NCBI RefSeq assembly: GCF_004798865.1
Contig: NW_025335505.1
Coordinates: 11,989,564 to 12,053,563 of the forward strand
Direction of reading: 5' to 3'
Source: Varanus komodoensis
Lineage: Eukaryota > Chordata > Lepidosauria > Squamata > Varanidae
Length of the DNA stretch: 64,000 nucleotides
The notes below the pieces were generated by a model. That model did not search any database. It saw nothing but the letters and a program-made list of their open reading frames with translations, and was not told where the DNA came from. The translations under genes were made by a program, and so were the position numbers. Positions 1 to 47,275 of this stretch are shown piece by piece; position 1 is the stretch's first letter; every line of letters begins with the position of its first letter.

Positions 1-3000
1 TGGATGGGCTCGGTTGTCAGGACAATGCTCAGAGCAACTTAAGAAAAAGTTCACTGCTGCTTGCTTGTGTATTTTACAAGCTGTGAATCATATTTACCCT
101 TTTTTCTGTCTTAAGAAGAGCTTTGTGAAGCTCAAAGCTTACAGTCTCTTTTATCCAATAAAAGATACAGCTTTAGACACTGCTTCTCATCTGCTTTATT
201 AGCATTAACTTAGCTTTACATGGTGAAAAGGTGCTGCTTGATGGACACGTTGAGGTGGAGAGGCTGTTCAAGTTACTTATTAAGTTAGCCTATAGTTTTG
301 TTTCCAAATGGTTCCTTTTTCTTCCCTGCATATCAGGAATGTTTGTGATTGTAAAAAATTATACCTTCCATCCTGGTGAAAAACTAATTAAAGGGCTTAT
401 TAGTTGTTTTAAAGTGTGTCGAAAGCCTGTCCTTGCCTTTAAATGGGAGTTTGGTCTCTAATGTTTGCTTTGTGTATGCTATATTTTACAGGGGAGAAAT
501 TGAAGGTGTCATATTTATGCAAGCTCTAACTTATATTCAGATTTTAGGATGTAGTTGCACTTTGTTCTCCAGACACGGCAAACAGTTGATAAAAACCACA
601 TGATTTAGTTCGTGTGATGTGACAGATCTTCACGGCTGTTACATCATGCCAGGTGATCATGGGTGCTGTTTTTTGCATTCCTTGCCAAGGCTTGTAGTAT
701 GAACCATGGTGGCAGAGGCTGCTTGAGGTTTAGACAATTCTCAAATAATCCATGGCTTGTTTTAGGGTTGTTTGAGGTTTGTCCAACCTTCAGACAAGCT
801 CTGCTGCCTGGGTTCATTCACATGACAAAACACAAGAATGGCAACTGCAGGCCTCCGGTACAATGCGGTAGTCCCATGGGTAAATTAAGCCACAGTTAGC
901 TACTGTGATGTACAAACAGGCCTTTTCTGTTGGTCAGCTATACACCTAGATATCCATGGCAAGTCATTAACACCTTACAGGTTACAGTCACTCTAACTGA
1001 CCAACAATAATAATTACCAGGAGTGTTAATCCCATTCAGTGCTGAATAATGTTACCAACTTTTCTAATACGTAATCGCCAATTACTTGTTTTGTGTAGAA
1101 AATTCAAGATACCATTGGCCTTGAATTCTGGCTGGATGCAGGATTTTGCTCTGGCTTCAAAATGGCTATTTTCCTTGCTTTTCTAGGCCCTCTTAATTCT
1201 GAGACTTGCATCAGGTGCTTTTCAAGGCAGAAGCCTTTATTCTCCACCATCATTCACCCTTCCTAAAGAGTTCACAGATTCAGTCCATATTGGTAAAAGT
1301 CACCACAAATAGCTCCTACATATCTCCAGTTTGACTTCTATTTTAATCTTTATTCAGAAAGGGATATGTTATAAGATGTATTTTTATTTACTTGATACCC
1401 ATGTATTATCTTTTGTAATAACCAAATATTTTAAAGTCAAAATTGTAGTTACAAAATTTATAGAAATGATCATCATGATCATGATTATGTAAGGTCAATT
1501 GGTATCTTTTTCTTTCTTTTTCATGTTACTTTTCCTTTGCTTTTTTCCTTTTATATATAATAATAATAATCCAAACTGGATGTTGCAGGTTCTAGTCCAA
1601 CAGATTCTGGCTGACAGTAATAGCAGTGCATGTTGAATGACAGTATAACATGCGGGCAGCAAATACATACATAGCAGCATCCTTCAGCACTTTCATTCAT
1701 TCCTGCAACACACAACACCTCAGAACAAGTGCAAGACCACCAGCCTCATCCCAGATGGTGGTATGGCTCTGTCCTGCTGCGTCCCACTCCAATTTTTTTT
1801 CTTTCTGTATGGAAAGAAATGTGGAAATGACAGAACAGTATTCTCAGTACAACCCCAGTGAATACCAGACAGCATCTAGCAAACACTGTTATATGCTAAA
1901 ACATATCAATAAACCCTGAAATTTTGTTCTTTTAATATCATGCTTATGTTTTCCCAATTAATGTTGCCTGTATTGTAGCAGATCACAGCACAAAGATTGC
2001 ATTTAATACATTGTTTTAACACTGAATCCCATGTGAAACCAAAGAGGGCAGAAATAGTTTTGCAAAATGAATAAACATCCCGTTTTAATGTTGCCAATGC
2101 AGAGATTACAATTGTGCCTTTGCTCTCCTTTCTCAATGCAGTGCATTCTGTTGAGCAAGTGCCATGTAATGTAACCCCATGTTCTGGACACACTATTTAA
2201 CAAATGGACTTTGAAATGGATTTTTCAGTGTGGGCAGGCCGGACCTTGGATAATAGAGGCCATACTGACCTCTGCGCATTCTCAGCATTCATATGCCTCT
2301 AAATCATATGTATGGTAACATTGCTAACAGTTTTCATCTGTGTGTTAACAACTGGCTTCATCTCTGAAGAAAATGTTTCCAAAATAAATCACATGCAAGT
2401 ATGTGACAATTCCTCTCTATGTGAACATTTATTATATTCTTTCATGCTCTGCTGACAGATGTGGCTTTCCTCATCTTAGCTCTGGTCAAGAATTCCCTGT
2501 CTGAGAGAGAGAGAAAGGAGAGAGAGCAGTGAAGTGACCAGGGTTATATCGCTATAACTTTACAAAGCTATATAGTCATTTTTAAAATAGATGTAGCTAT
2601 TTTAAAGTTGTAGCTTCTGTTGCGGTGTTTGTCTCGAATCCATTGGTCAGGCACTGTGCCACTCCTTCTGTGGATAACATATCAGCAAATAATTTCTTGA
2701 GTGGCCTCAGAAGGTTGAGGTTGTAACCTGTTGTAGAAAGAGTTAGAAGTTAACCATTGTTGCAGGAGATAAAGAAAATGATCGTGAAGATTAGTTGAAT
2801 GAATAAGCAGGCCCATTAGAAGCCATGTGAATGTGGAAAATTCGAGAAGTTATTGCAACCTCTCCCTTTGGCTATAAGGGAGCATGTATTAAGAGTCATC
2901 CTTTTCTCTTTCCTTTGTAAATGGTATGAAAACCTAATTATTCAAACAATATTACTCGCCGCCTTATGCTGGCCCATGTTCATTACATGCGTGGAGAATG

Positions 3001-5786
3001 GGGCTAGGACAGCATACTGTCTATGCAGAACAGTGTGGGAATTGTATGGGCTTTGTACAGATGCTGAATTTGATGGACAGTTATTACAGTCAACAAATAC
3101 AAGCAGATATACCCTTTCCCTCAGGAACATAATGGTTATTTGCATGACCCTGATTTGGGGGAGGGGGTGGGGGGAATGTCACATCTCAAGTGCTTTAGCC
3201 CTGGTTTTTTAGGATTAGCCTAAAGGAAACTCAAACACAAGGGGACAACAGAGATTGGGCAGGAGGTAGAACCTTATCTTCTGGGGAGAGCGCCTGACTC
3301 CACCAAAATGAAGGGCTAGCTACCTGTTCTGTCTTGTACCCTTGCCTGCCATTAAATATCATGTTAATGCATCACTGTGGGAGCCAGTCTTTTAACGGGG
3401 AGCCAGTCTTTTAGAGCAAGGAGGGAGCAGAAGATAGCTACTAGAATATCTGTGGTAGTTTCTAGAAGAATAGCAAAAATATCTGACTGTCTGCTATTTA
3501 ATAACAGGGGCAACAGAAATTGGGATGTTTAATAAGGAAAGCCAAAAGTGAATTTTGGCATTAAAGGACTATGAACAAGGTTAAGTTTTGAAGATGAAAA
3601 GAAATTCCTAGAATCAGAGACACCCTGTTCTTTAAATATATGTTTGCACCTGGCTGTAGGGGTTTTGCAAGCAGGAACCTGGGTGAGAAGGGCAGAGCAG
3701 TTGCAGCCAAATGAAGAGGGAGTTCCCAAAGGCAGCAAAGCCAGCTTGGTGCTTTTTCAAGCAAACAAAATAATACGCATCACCAAGTGCAGAGAAAACT
3801 GTCACTGGTCTTTTCTAGCATGCGCTCATCATTTCCTTCTCATGGTTGTTAACAGGCTTTTAAGAAAGTGTCATGACCCTCCAGCTTCACCTCAGTGTCT
3901 AACAAGCACTTTTTGTGAGTTTTCTAGAGCAAGGAAAATGTGGCATTTGAGGAAGTGAAAGAAAGTACAATCTCTTCTGTACACTGTGTTATTCCTTTAT
4001 ATCACCTAGAGGTTCTATGGTAGAAAGAAAGCACACATGATGCTCAGACCACAGTTCTGCAGCAAAACTACAAGTAGATACCATGGATTAACAGCCTTGT
4101 GTAGACAGACAACTGTCTGCTACGAGCTGGATTGCCAGAGCCTGACCCAGATTGCTGTTGTTCCTCTAGGTTAAATAAAACTAGGAACATTTCCCTTTAG
4201 TTTTCCCCAGCTTTGTGATGGGAGAAGCTGCACCTGGCAAAAGTCTTCTTCAAGACTTTAAAGGTGCAGAAGCTCTTTTAAGACCGGGATCTTGTCATTT
4301 CTAACTGCCAGATGAGACCTTCATTCTGTGCTGTTTGCACATGACTAACGGAGAACTGAAGTGGATACTGCTGCTTCCCCTTCATGTGAACAGTTGGACT
4401 GCCTGCTCTTTCAAGAAGCCATGACGCTGATTCCATACTGCCAATGACCTCTGCTTTCCTTTTTCTCAGAAATACAGCAAAGAGCTAACAAAGAACTTGT
4501 GTCTGTGAGTTTCTGCCGAGGTGGAAATGGAAGTAATGAAGAAGTGAAGCCATGGATGTAAATTGGAGACCTTCATCAGGGGCTCTGTCGCCAGTCCCAC
4601 CAGCTTGAGAGGTACATGAGTATACCAGCAGGGCTTTTTCTGCAGCTCAATTTGGGAATTCCTTCTACTGACTGCCATAAAATCTGTTTTGTTTCACCAG
4701 ATCCAAGACAACTTCAAGAAGAGACATAGCTGGCCGCCTGGAAGGTCCCATCTCCCAGCAGGGGCCCCCTGACAAGAGCCCTCTGGATTTAATCTCATCA
4801 CTGCAAACAGCCTGGCCTGGCAAACAAGCAAATAGCCCAAATATGAGAAACAGGGAGCAGCAGCAATAGCAGCTGACCACAGTGGCAGTGAGAAAGTTGA
4901 CTCACACTGAGGGAGGCCTGGTCCACAGAGGACATCTTGCCCAACAGCACCCAAAAACCTGGAGCTTGTGGTGTGCCAGGGCATGTGACAGAACATAATT
5001 ATCTGATTTTGTTTTTATGACGATGTGATGTTATCAGATTTTGTTATGAGGGCCCTGTTAGGCAAAAAAGTGATATATATAAATATTTTAAATAAATCAA
5101 TAAATGACTGATTGAAAAACTGGATGAAGATTTTTCCTGCAGCCAAATAAAGATTATTTTCAGACCCCTCTCCCACCTAAGGCTCCAAGTGCAATTTTGC
5201 CGATGGCCTCTCCTCACTATCTGACAAAGTAGCAAGCGGAAAATGTCCCAAAGAACAATACAACACAGAGGACAAACACATTTCCTGAAAGGCAGGAAAA
5301 GGCTTAGCAAAATAGATCTCATGACCAACTGAATAAGGAAGAATCCAGCATTTCCCCCACCTTCCAGGACATTCAGCAAATTTTCCATAGAACCTTTTTT
5401 GTACATTATCATACAGAGACTGCTTGAAATGAAGTGATGGAGTTTTTGGTTCTGCCCACTGTTTTTCGTATTTTCTCAATATATCATAAATTTAGCTTTT
5501 AAATATCCAGTAGGTAGGGCTTATTCTGTGTCTTTAAAAGGATATGTCGGAGAGCCTTCTTGACCGCTATTGCCTCTCAGGGTAGCTGTGCTTAAGCTAG
5601 AATGCAAAGAAGGCTGTCCTCCCGCATCTTGTTCTGTTCTGTACTTCCCCAACATGACAAAAGTTTATACAACTCGTATTCCCAGGGTGTGTGTGTATGT
5701 ATTTAACTACTGGTTTTGAAATTTAATATTAAAACATGTGCTAAATGTTTACTGCAAATGTATATATTAAAACTGTATAAAATACA
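1..5786. other. intergenic, no gene seen
   Basis: I see no coding exon here. Open frames are short, AT-rich and lack recognisable motifs. In human the gene upstream of TUBB6 is CIDEA, but no CIDEA-like coding sequence is visible, so its end, if nearby, lies left of this window. Around 660-900 there is diffuse sequence with CCATGG-type words that recur elsewhere in the window and may be an old unclassified repeat. Confidence 0.6.
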
Positions 5787-6009
5787 GAGAGCCAGTGTGG
5801 TGCAGTGGGACTCGGGTGATCTGGGTGGTAGTCCCCGCTCAGCCATGGAACCAACTGGGTGATGTCGGGCCAGTCACAGACTCTCAACCCAACCTGTCCC
5901 ACAGGGTTGTTGTGCTGAGGAGTAAGACTGAGAGCAGGAGGAGGAGAATGATGGAAGGCACTTGGAGTTTGTAAGAAAAATTGGGATAAAAATCTAATAA
6001 ATAATAAAT
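5787..6009 (+). repeat. Sauria-type tRNA-derived SINE
   Basis: The 5' part is tRNA-like (GCCAGTGTGGTGCAGTGGGA, an A-box-like start). A central part contains the typical GGGCCAGTCACAGACTCTCA and CCCACAGGGTTGTTGTG words. The 3' end runs into an AATAAATAATAAAT tail. This layout is that of the squamate Sauria SINE, whose tail is borrowed from Bov-B LINEs. It is one of the main reasons for calling the host a squamate. The copy is moderately diverged. Confidence 0.8.
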
Positions 6010-6140
6010 GCTATAGCACCAGTGACAATAAAACAGGACAATGATGTAAGCGATTACAAGTGGAAAGTCTGTGAGAACAATTCAAGAGGCGTTTAAAAGT
6101 TACTATAGTTTCTGCTGTTAAACCACCCTGGGGGGGGGGG

Positions 6141-6184
6141 GAGCATTCCAGAGGGTAGGTGCCACTACTGAGAAGGTCCTGCTT
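6141..6184 (-). repeat. LINE ORF2 C-terminal scrap
   Basis: Read on the minus strand this translates as RTFSVVAPTLWNA. The LWNALP motif is typical of the very end of ORF2 in L2/CR1-group LINEs. The same peptide context recurs in the copy at 35413-35722. A G-run follows at 6130-6141. Only this short piece is recognisable. Confidence 0.55.
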
Positions 6185-7035
6185 ACATGCTATAACTTGG
6201 CAGCATTCTATTAATTATGGAACAACCCGTAAGCCTCACCAAAAGATTTCACATATGGATGAAGGCTGGGGGTGGGGGGAGCAGCAGGAACAAATAGCCT
6301 ACTTTGGGTAGAATCCTTCACTTGCTGGCCAAATGCAGGGATGGGGGAGGGGGGAAAGCGTGCATTTCTGTTGTGGGTATCATGTATCAGCCTAGGGTAT
6401 GTGACGATGCACATGTTAGTAGCAGAGGTCTGCCTATGTGGCCCAATTCCCACAAACTTACAATGTGTGTATATTTGGGGTGGGGGTTCTATGAAGTTCC
6501 CAAGGCTGTTTTGAATTGCCTTTAGATAAGAGAGCATGAGAGGCTTTAAGGGTATAATCCATTTAAAGCTGGAATGTTTTATCTACCACCGATTTCAATA
6601 CATAAGTGGTATTCTGAAATACTGATCTTTGGCTATATTGTACCTAAAGAGTTCTTGCAACAATCTGTGTATTGATGCATGTACAAGCCATTACCCAGGT
6701 GGAGGAGCACACAGATCAGCAACATTTCCCCTACTCTCCTTCCAAGCATGAGTGAGCTCTCTGCCAGGCCATGGCTCTCTGCCAGGCCAAAACTCTAGTT
6801 TGCAGCCCTTCTCACAACATACTTCCAGATGACACACTTTTTCACCGCACCCTGGCAGGTGAGCACGAGTCAGATTCCAGACACTTGAAATTGCCAACTG
6901 CCCTTCAGTGTCCACTGCACTTAAACCACCTGAAAGCCTAAAAGAGGGGCCCATCTTGCATATCAGCATGACTCGCTCACAAGTGCTAAGAAATGAACAC
7001 TTGCCTATTTTAAAATGGAGGCGGAGGGAGGGGGG

Positions 7036-7037
<2 letters not shown>

Positions 7038-7089
<52 letters not shown>
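7038..7089 (+). repeat. (GA)n microsatellite
   Basis: About 26 uninterrupted GA units follow a G-run. The long open frames on both strands here are products of the dinucleotide repeat and are not genes. Confidence 0.95.
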
Positions 7090-7092
<3 letters not shown>

Positions 7093-7184
7093 AGTAACTT
7101 GGGCTCCCTTCTGGCATAAGGTGATGTCTGCACAACACAAAACTACAGGTGTTTCACATCAGATATACATTTCTGTGTAACTAA

Positions 7185-8600
7185 GAGTGCATGTTTAGGC
7201 AGAAAATGAGACTCCCACAACACCTACATGGGTGGCCGGGAATGCTGTGAGTCGTAGGACTTGTTTCTGCCTAAATATGAATAGAGCTGAATCTTCAACT
7301 AGGTGCTGTTTGCTGTGGCAGAAACTAGGGGGTGTTGCTTTTCACACCGTTACTAATTACAGGTGATCATCCCATGCATGGTCACTTGGGAATAAGGCCC
7401 ACTGAGACCTGGCCTCTACTGAGCCTCCAGTTGCTGCTCTGCCTCCAAGTCGTCCCGAGGCAGAAGCTCCTACAAATCATCCCTGCATTTTCCTGGCAGT
7501 GAACATGCAATAGTTAAATAATGACTGTTTCTTTTTCATGATGATCCACATTGCCTGTCTGACACAGCTGCCTGAGGCTGTGTGTGGCATGAAACTTGTC
7601 TCTTACGATTTTAAAAGGTAGAGATGGGCAGGGGAGAGAAAGCCACTTGATTTCAGGGGGAAAATGGGAGGCAAAGCACGTGTGGGTAAAAAGCCAGCTA
7701 GTCCAGGGGGATCAGATGCATCAGGGGTCCTGTATGTTTATTTCTGCAAGTGCCATTTCTCTCTGGTTACATGAAAAGCAGCATCTTTCAAAATAACTTT
7801 CTGCATGAGGGACTCTAGCCTATGAAAGCTTATGAAGCTGCAGTAAATTGGTGAGCTAATGTACCATGAAGCACTGCAGTGTTTGAACATAAAAGCACAA
7901 GAAACCCCCGTCTTCCTCCCATATCTATTTACCTCTCAGGAGGCTACTGCAGACTTTGGATGCCCAGGAGAGCCATGTACCATGGGTCGCAGAAACATAT
8001 GAGCCGTGCACCATGGGTCACGGAAAAAGCAGGTGTTTTCCAGAAAGACGATTGCAGAGCAAGGAGCTCCAGACATACTCAGTCAACAAGTCATATGCAC
8101 ATTGGTTGCTATGCCCCAGATTCAGATATTGATGTCCATTCAAGCTCTTTTTGCAAGCAAACCCACAGCTGTTTACCCCCAAGGCAAGGAACCGGGGCCA
8201 GGTGGGGGGGAAGCAATGGATGAAGGAGGCCTCTGGGGCCCCATTTGATGTGTGCCTGTTGTTCCTCTTGTCAGGGTCACATATGACATTTCCCAGTAGC
8301 GATTGGCTGGTCATTTCCGGAGAGTAGGGCACACTCAATGGAAGCTGGGTGGCAGTGATGCCAGTGGACAATTTTGGGATCTGGACTGAATTAAAATGAG
8401 CAGACTGTGGAAGGAAAGGGTGGGGGGGGGATCTCTAGCTGAAGAGGCTGGTGCCTTCACAGGACACCACCTACTAATCTGCTAAGGTCTCCTAGTAACT
8501 GCAGGGCTACTGAGTTCAGAGGGGAAAAGCGGGCTTGTATTACGGTAGACGATGGCAATTGGGCAGCTGCAGAGAATCAGGGCGCGGCTAAGAAGTCCTG
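7185..8600. other. TUBB6 upstream intergenic
   Basis: No exon is recognised. A short piece at 7227-7262 (GGGAATGCTGTGAGTCGTAG) resembles the palindromic repeat family described at 16934-17060. CpG content rises only after about 8.5 kb, towards the TUBB6 start. Confidence 0.5.
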
Positions 8601-8619
8601 ACACCCACCCGTGTCCAGC

Positions 8620-8896
8620 TCGTGGGCTATTTAACACGGCCCACGCTGGACATGGGGGCGGAGCTAGTCGCTTCTGCTTTCGCCCCCCCCCCCCCACCGG
8701 CGATTCTGTGAAGTTGCAGAGTGAGCGTAACGGGAGGGTGAATCACGAACCCGGAGCCAATAAAACGTTCATTGAGGCGGCGCAGTGCTGAACTCTGCAA
8801 AGTACAGCCAGGAACCGGGGGGGAGAGAGAGAGAAGCAGACACACAGAGAGAGACACACACAGACAGACCGACGGGGAGCTGGTATCGCTACCACC
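8620..8896 (+). promoter_or_regulatory. TUBB6 promoter and 5' UTR
   Basis: CpG-rich sequence precedes the TUBB6 start codon. Visible elements are a TATTTAA box (8628-8634), a GGGGGCGGAG GC box (8654-8663), a C-run (8684-8696), and a CCAAT box (8757-8761) that runs directly into AATAAAA, which could act as a TATA-like element. A start site some 30 bases after it, near 8790, would give a 5' UTR of about 100 bases. The elements are seen in the sequence. Their use and the start site are inferred. Confidence 0.55.
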
Positions 8897-20479
<11,583 letters not shown>

Positions 20480-21000
20480 AAGCTATTTAATGTGATTCCC
20501 AAAATGCTCAAGTCTGAATAGCTAGTTCTAGCTCCAGTCTTTTCCAAGATAGTTAAGAATGCATAGAAGGGCTTATTTTTCAGGGCCTGGGTCTTCTTAG
20601 CCACTGCTGACCTTGAAGTGGATGTTGAATGTTCTGCACCAGATGCTAATCTAAGGTTCTGCTCTAAATCAGTTATTCTCCTGGCTTGAGAATGTTGGCT
20701 TAGACTTTAGATGCCACTCGACTTATTAAATAGGTGTACCTGTCTCTCGGAATGGAAGGAAGCAGAGGATTATATTGTTTTTGAAAAGAGGGCTAACAGT
20801 TTTTCCTGAGAAAAAAGACCAGGTTTGATCTTATTCACACATTTAAAAGTAAACGCTATTGATACTAGTGGGACTTACATCCAAGTAAATGTGTTTTTGA
20901 ATTGCAGTGTTGGTGAGCCTTTTGAGTGCTATTCTGTATGGAGTATCTAGTATTGAGCCGCTGGGAACACACTCTAATAAAAATGATGGAAAGAATCCTT
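20480..21000 (+). promoter_or_regulatory. TUBB6: TUBB6 3' UTR with poly(A) signal
   Basis: An AATAAA signal lies at 20976-20981, about 500 bases after the stop codon. I place the mRNA end about 20 bases further on. Later cleavage sites cannot be excluded. Confidence 0.7.
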
Positions 21001-22390
21001 TTACTCTTTTGCATATTGCATGATTGTAAACTGATGTTCAAGTATGTTTGTCAGGTATGTTCCCCTTGACCTTGTGCAAACAAGACCTCCTTGGCTTCTT
21101 CCTACAGAAGCCCCTTGCAAATATGGGAGCCAATTAACAGAAAGCAGATAGCATCATCTATGAGCAGCACACTTCCATGCATGGATGACAGATCCTGGAT
21201 CCAACCCAACGAATTTAAGCAATTCCTTGCCATCTCAATAGAAAAACAGGACACGGTGTGGGGTGCAGATTCTACAAAATGAACTACAGGAGCTAAATCA
21301 AGCAGACGAAGAGAACTAGTCTTTGGCATAGATTTGCACACAACTTATTTTGGCATTGCTTTTCTTTTTTCTTCCCTCACTTGGCTGTCTACGCATTGCC
21401 CCATTGATAATAGAAACCCCAAAATAAGTTTGATGCTGTCTTGTCAAGGCTTAGCTGAATCTATACAAGTAATTGCCAAGCTCATTCCCCTTCATAGGAA
21501 CACAAGAACTGCCTTGCTGGTTCAGATCAAAGTCCTATCTCATTCAGCACTGTTACCTGCAGGAAAACTCAAAACTAAAAACAGAATTGAGATCTGCAGT
21601 TTGCAAGCAGTTGTTCAAGGGGTCTAGCTTGTTGGTAACTTTCTATGTTCTGCAGCTTCTCCAGTTGTATAATATCCTGGACATGAAGTGTGATGTCCAA
21701 AACGCAATGCAGCATCCCAAACATAGCAATGATACAGATTAGTATAAGGCTATTATAATATTTTTGATTCCTAATATGGATTTTTTTCTTTTTCACATTT
21801 GCTACACACTTGAGTATTTTCATCAATACCATTAAAGGTAGTTCCTGTTCAATTCTAGCTAGCTAGCTTCATAACGTAACTGAAATCGGAAATTTTGCCC
21901 TGACATCCCTCACTTGATACTTCCTTACACTGAACAGCATTTGCCATTTAATGTTCATTCCTTTCATTTGGGAATGGGAATATACTTTCAGATCCCACTT
22001 TTAAATCACTGCTTCTTACAACCAAATTATTTAGACAGTTTTTATCTACAAACTTAACATCCTTACCACTCATCACCAACTCCAGATAATTTGTTCATAA
22101 ATTTAAAAGCACCAGCTGAATACATCACTTTGAAAGATACTGTTTAAATCCTTCTGTTGTCAAAACTGCCTGCTGGTCTTTAACCAGCTACACTTTCATC
22201 TCCTCCTCGTGCTAGTGAGCCACTGATTATTGTGAATACTCTGCTGAATTTAGTTGTGTGCAAAGGGAAATGAAGACAAGAGATGAACTGTTAGCCCATC
22301 AGATGCTGTTGGACTACAACTCCAAACATTCCAGTTATTACATATCTAATATATTGTTTTATAACTACACAAAGAATGTAATATAGTTTG
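21001..22390. other. gap between convergent TUBB6 and AFG3L2 ends
   Basis: About 1.4 kb without coding signal, containing one dispersed-repeat scrap (21497-21560) and a short ACTACAACTCC piece near 22315 of the palindromic repeat family. Confidence 0.6.
21497..21560 (+). repeat. unclassified dispersed reptile repeat fragment
   Basis: The words AACTGCCTTGCTGGTTCAGA and TCTCATTCAGCACTGTTACC resemble the widely dispersed reptile repeat with 'ctgctggatcagaccaa...ccatctagtccagca' wording. The family name is not certain and only a fragment is recognisable. Confidence 0.4.
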
Positions 22391-22394
22391 TCAT

Positions 22395-23129
22395 TGCACA
22401 GTGCAGTGCTTTTATTGAATGTTTCCAAACTGTATTTACAAAATACAATGCATTCATAGGTTTACTATCTTACAACTTCCTGTAGAAAAAAAAAACCCCA
22501 TTATTAAAACTGCAATATATAATTTAGATTTTATACTTCATTGTAGCCCATGACCCATAATTCTAATGGAAAAGGTCTTTAGCAGATTTTTGATTCCATC
22601 ACTGATACCTGCACAGGTTGGGGGGGCTTTTTTTTTCCAAATGGCAAAGTGAGGAGATACATTTAAATAAAAAGAGAAGTAATGTTTCCACTGAACAGTA
22701 GAGATGTCACAAAATATCTGAACTCCAGGTACATGTCAGCAATCATTTCCTGCATGCTAATTTGCAAGGAGGCAGCATTGGTAGAGGATTTTTTTAAAAT
22801 TATCCCTCCTAGATTCAAGTTCTATATTTGCTTACATGTATCTGGTAATGGACACAAGTTACACCTTTCAGGTAATGGATCCGAAAGCTAGCAGGGAGCT
22901 CAGTATAGGCCTGTTAGGTCTCCACCTTTTTGTTTTAGAATGCAGCATTTGACAGAATTTGAATACTCCTTTGCGTAAAACAAACAAAAATCTTCATGGC
23001 TCCACCACTTCTGCAGGCTTGCTGATTTTCAAACAGCACGTTCTTAAAGGAGACAGAACTCTTTCCCCCTCTCTTTCAGTGCACAACACTAACACAGTGT
23101 CAGTTCAGATACACCACCCTATTTCAACA
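22395..23129 (-). promoter_or_regulatory. AFG3L2: AFG3L2 3' UTR with poly(A) signal
   Basis: On the minus strand an AATAAA (plus-strand TTTATT, 22411-22416) lies about 715 bases after the AFG3L2 stop. The cleavage site is inferred to be about 20 bases beyond. Confidence 0.65.
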
Positions 23130-45883
<22,754 letters not shown>

Positions 45884-46075
45884 GACCCGAACCTCCACAG
45901 GCCCAGCGCCGTTCTCGCTGGCGCTCCCGCACGCGCACGGGAACGGGACCGCGTCCGCGGCGGCACGAGTGACGCCATCACGTCGCCCTCATAACTGCTT
46001 CTGCGCAAGCGCGTGGACTCGCCTTCCGCAAGCCTCGCTTCCTTAACCCAGTACATTGAGCTGCTGGTCGTCTGT
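45884..46075 (-). promoter_or_regulatory. AFG3L2: AFG3L2 5' UTR and CpG-rich promoter
   Basis: CpG-dense sequence continuing from exon 1. It contains TGCGCAAGCGCG (46002-46013), one mismatch from the palindromic NRF1 site and plausible for a nuclear-encoded mitochondrial gene, and GACGCCATCACGTCG with CRE-like half sites near 45971-45985. The start site is not fixed. An out-of-frame ATG at 46056 would overlap the main start if transcribed. Confidence 0.5.
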
Positions 46076-46705
46076 TCTCCGTGTCTTGCAGGTTCCGTGG
46101 GTGCTCAAGTCCAGCCAGTCACTTGTTAGAAAAAAGCCCCGCTATTTTCCAAGGGGCCGTATTGTATGCAGCGATGTGGGTTGAATGGAGCGAGCGCATG
46201 TTTTCATGCCCTGCTCCGAAGCCCTGGTTGTTACCTGTCGTTAAGTCGTCTCCGATTTACGGCCACCCTCTGAATGGATGCTCTTTAAAATCTGTCCTTG
46301 ACAGCACTACTCAGCCCTTGTAATCTGGGGGATGTGGGGTTTTTTATGGAATCGATCCCGAAGCACAGGTAGATTGGATCAAATAGTGGCATGGAAAATG
46401 AAAGAGCAACAACAGCAAAGGGCAGTTGCACAAGTGGGTAGTAAGAATGCTTAATTCTGGAATGTATATCCGGACATATTCCCTTGAGGTCTTCTTCAAA
46501 AGGCGTTTAGTATCAGAACTGTTTGTGGAGCTGCCTGTTTGTGCTCGTGGCTTTGCAGAGTATAGTTGGCGGCTGTTGGAAACCGGATGCTGAGCTAAAC
46601 TGATAGATCCTTGGACTAATCCAGCGGGGTTCTTATGCCAAGTGTGCTTGGCGCCTGATCACACGTTTCCCACGTGTGGCAATACATCCTTTATCTCCAT
46701 TTATA

Positions 46706-46765
46706 AGAGGCTTTCCCAACCTGGCGTCCTCCAAATATGTTGGACTTTTAACTCCCATCAGACCC
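46706..46765. repeat. half copy of palindromic MITE-like repeat
   Basis: TTTCCCAACCTGGCGTCCTC, then ATGTTGGACTTTTAACTCCC and ATCAGACCCAACC. It matches one arm of the family seen complete at 16934-17060. Confidence 0.5.
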
Positions 46766-46944
46766 AACCCGCAGAGTCAACTTCCTTCAATCTAAAACCT
46801 CTAGAGGGCACCAGATTGGTGAAAGGTGATGCGCAGGGAATGCTTTCCCCGGTGAGCCGCACCCACTTGGAATTTAGCTCAACGCTGGCAGAGAACCGCT
46901 GTCACCGCGCCTCGATTGCAAGGCTGCAGCCACGCGTAGGTCTG

Positions 46945-47010
46945 CTGCTGCGTCAGCTGACGCACGGGAAGTCACGTGGCTGCCAGACGACTCGGAGGGA
47001 GCCACGTGGC
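46945..47010. promoter_or_regulatory. palindrome and double CACGTG cluster
   Basis: A perfect 16-base palindrome TGCGTCAGCTGACGCA (46949-46964) is followed by GTCACGTGGC (CACGTG 46973-46978) and GCCACGTGGC (CACGTG 47003-47008, a perfect 10-base palindrome), 30 bases apart. CACGTG sites bind USF, MYC/MAX or TFEB-type bHLH proteins. Function here is inferred. The cluster is about 1.1 kb upstream of the AFG3L2 start and 1.8 kb upstream of the PRELID3A start. Confidence 0.5.
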
Positions 47011-47214
47011 TCCGGTCCAACCTCCACCTCGGAAAGTAGGGCAGAAGTCGCAACTTGGAAGAAGGGAAGCTGAGGATGCTCCTCCTCCCTGTTTCTTTGC
47101 ATAATTTTCCCGTCCTAGATGAAAATTAGTTTTTAATTATTTTTGTAGTATTACCATCAGGTAATAGAACTCGGGTTGTAACCCTACCAGCTTCTCCCAA
47201 GAGGATGCCCTGCC

Positions 47215-47275
47215 GATATGTTAGATTATAATGGTTGAGGATGCTGGGAGTTGTAGTCCAATACATCTGGAAAGT
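47215..47275. repeat. half copy of palindromic MITE-like repeat
   Basis: GATTATAATGGTTGAGGATG then CTGGGAGTTGTAGTCCAATA and CATCTGG. It is the opposite arm of the family, in the AFG3L2-PRELID3A spacer. Confidence 0.5.

Noticed and set aside
1-900. Possible 3' end of CIDEA, expected upstream by human synteny
   Set aside because: No CIDE-domain codons are visible, and the AT-rich sequence alone cannot support a UTR call.
5787-5860. A true tRNA gene
   Set aside because: The tRNA-like box is part of a SINE. The cloverleaf arms are not intact and the SINE body and tail follow directly.
6691-7180. Long open frames on both strands (149 and 90 codons)
   Set aside because: They run through the GA microsatellite, which has no stops in several frames, and have no other protein-like sequence.
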